Source: Synchiropus splendidus
Lineage: Eukaryota; Chordata; Actinopteri; Syngnathiformes; Callionymidae
Assembly (NCBI RefSeq): GCF_027744825.2
Contig: NC_071340.1
Coordinates: 10,366,001 to 10,430,000, forward strand
DNA length: 64,000 nt
Reading direction: 5' to 3'
Shown here in pieces: positions 62,101-64,000 of this stretch. Under the pieces are notes generated by a model. That model made no database searches and had not been told where the DNA came from. It saw nothing but the letters and a program-made list of their open reading frames with translations. Within the stretch, counting starts at the first letter, position 1, and the number at the start of each line of letters is the position of its first letter. The position numbers were made by a program, and so were the translations under genes.

Positions 62101-64000
62101 AATACTCAAACACTATTATTAGTCAGCGAAACAAGAACTCAAGCTCGGATTGTTTGTTGTCAATTCAACAGTTTCAGGCTGCATAGCTTCTCCCCCTGGG
62201 CCCTGGCTGCTCGGCACTATTAAAGATGTGTTTATTCAATGTGGTTTTGGTGTATAATCAGGATTTCAACTCCCATAATTTGACTCCAGCATATGTTGAG
62301 ATAACATCATACTTCATTTAGCACCAGTGAAAAGGGCCGAACTTTCCGCCAGACGTTGTTTAAGGCCACTCTTACTGTTGCTTACAGTGGAGCCATGACT
62401 CATTCTTTGATGTGAGCGCTGACATGCTACGTCTGGAATTTCAACCTCCCAAACACAAGAGGACAATGAGCGTCCACGGGGAGATAAAAGAAATCCAGGT
62501 TTAAGTTTTAACAATCAAAGGGAACACTGATGGAGAGACGGCGAACTAAAGGCATGAGGAATGCTGGGAATGTCTGGCTCATAAACCGTCTCATGACACA
62601 TGGCGCTTCATGTTAGTGGGATGCCTCACTTCAACCAGCAGGATCATTTCTTTGAGCTCGTGCCAAACTGCTATTAAGAGTGTGACTTTTATCAATTCTG
62701 GGCTACAGATCGACGGGGATTCCTCAACCTTATCTGAACTTTTTTCCACGCTAGCTTGTTTCTTTCTGGGTTCTTTTGGGTTGGAAACAAACGAGAGTGA
62801 AACGGGTTTTCTGTCTACAGCCGCGCACGTCACCTCCTCTGCAGTGGGCCCGATAACCCCGGAGACAAAAGAGTTTCCTGTGTGATAGTTATCAGGAATC
62901 GCTCTCTCACTTCCTGCCACGTCACGGCCACGACCACTCTGGCTGGAGGAGGAAGAGGGGAACTCGCTCACGGAAGAGTTTTCTGTGTTCCATAGAAGAA
63001 GATCAAGCCGATTCTCTGACTGGGTCGGAGGTCATCATAGTCTGTTAACAGGGTTAAGCCAATATTGACCTCCGGGCTGTTTGGCGTCAGACATGAAGCC
63101 CAGACTCAAATCACGTTTTAGCAGCACAAGGAGTGGCTTTTGAGATGACTTTAAACGACCCAAAATAAAGAAACACTTGCACTTGATCATGCCTTTTGAT
63201 CTAACGCTTTCATTTTGTCGTCTCTTAAGAGAGTGATCTCACTGCTAAAACACTTGCAAGCCAGAGCAAGAGACGGCGTGACTTCAGATCGATTCCATGA
63301 CAAGAAGACGCTTCACTCTCGCTGTGTGAGAACCAGTTCACAACAACACAAGAGCCGTCCTCCGCAGAAGGAAACTCCGTTGCAGTGACATTCTGGTAAC
63401 CACAGTGAGGGTAAATGCATCAAGGCAACACATTTCACTCTGAACGAATGAGGTCCTCATTTCTGATAACATTTTGAGCTGCACTGATTGCGGTTAAGCA
63501 GCAAGTGTAGCCACCAATTTCAACCTACTAGCGCTGTTATTGTTCAGTTTCTCTCAAGTTATCGTACAAATATTTCCGTGTGAAATACATGCCAACAGGG
63601 AATGTGAGATCAATACTTGCAGCGCTTCGTAACTTGTCGGTCAATAAAAGTGTTGAAATAAAAAGCAGCAATCGCTCAGCAGCGATTGATGTGTTTCAAT
63701 TATTAAAGATAATCTATATTTCATGGACAGTTCTGTGTTGATCTGTTGTCTCTGCAGATCCATTTTCTTCCTTTTGTTGGGGCTAAGAGGAGTGGCAGAG
63801 ACTTTGCTCCACGCAGAAGACTCTTCCAGCGCTTACTCGGGAATACTGAAGCATTCAAGGGACAAATCAAACATAGGTCCTCACAGGTTCTGAAACAGAA
63901 AGGCCTTTCATCCACACAAATCCAGTTGGGTCAGTCAATGGAGCTGCTACTTTCGGGTCCCAGAGAGGATGAATTCAAAACGCCTGTTTAGTCAGAATCA
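59190..64000. other. Intergenic to window end, no gene recognised
   Basis: Contains (TG)n patches near 61310-61325, an (ATT)n tract at about 61934-61961 and many short overlapping frames. At the right edge an acceptor-like TTGTCTCTGCAG ends at about 63758 and the frame after it stays open to a stop at 63991. No family is recognised. Confidence 0.35.
61934..61961. repeat. (ATT)n microsatellite
   Basis: About nine uninterrupted ATT units. Confidence 0.95.

Noticed and set aside
62591..62971. 126-codon minus-strand frame rich in Ser and Glu
   Set aside because: A 91-codon frame overlaps it on the other strand, no family feature, no splice context; kept as chance.

Overview
The window reads as vertebrate nuclear DNA, most likely from a teleost fish. 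Both recognisable genes are split by short GT-AG introns (about 65 bp to 1 kb). Their proteins belong to vertebrate families (CREB3-type membrane bZIP and GADD45). The rest is AT-rich sequence with long (TA)n microsatellites and fossils of Tc1/mariner, Tigger/pogo-like, hAT-like and L2-type elements of the kind common in fish. No prokaryotic operons, CRISPR arrays, rRNA or convincing tRNA genes were seen.

Layout: positions 1-3.7 kb hold the 3' half of a plus-strand creb3l3-like gene (bZIP, transmembrane helix, luminal tail, 3'UTR); its start lies left of the window. Positions 3.7-5.8 kb are a short intergenic spacer with Tc1-like terminal fragments, two CTCF-like motifs and a GC-rich stretch. 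Positions 5.8-7.1 kb hold a complete four-exon gadd45g-like gene with a CCAAT/GC/TATA promoter and a poly(A) signal. From 7.1 to 64 kb I recognise no host gene. This is about 57 kb of non-coding sequence with transposon fossils, a 106-bp minisatellite, several long TA tracts and unique segments that could be conserved regulatory elements. All open frames there are short, start at arbitrary ATGs and mostly overlap frames on the other strand.

How the parts may work together: CREB3L3 (CREBH) is an ER-anchored factor cut in the Golgi by site-1 and site-2 proteases under metabolic or ER stress. GADD45 proteins are small stress-induced regulators of MAPK signalling and growth arrest. The two genes lie head-to-tail about 3 kb apart. 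Four CTCF-like motifs in one orientation lie in the last creb3l3 intron, its 3'UTR and the spacer, so a chromatin boundary separating creb3l3 from the gadd45g desert is plausible. Nothing here is clearly a new biological system. The items most worth checking are the CTCF-like cluster, the mariner-family transposase fossil at 13.2-13.4 kb, the intact 722-bp Tigger-like element, two unclassified repeat pairs and the CCAAT cluster near 24.5 kb.
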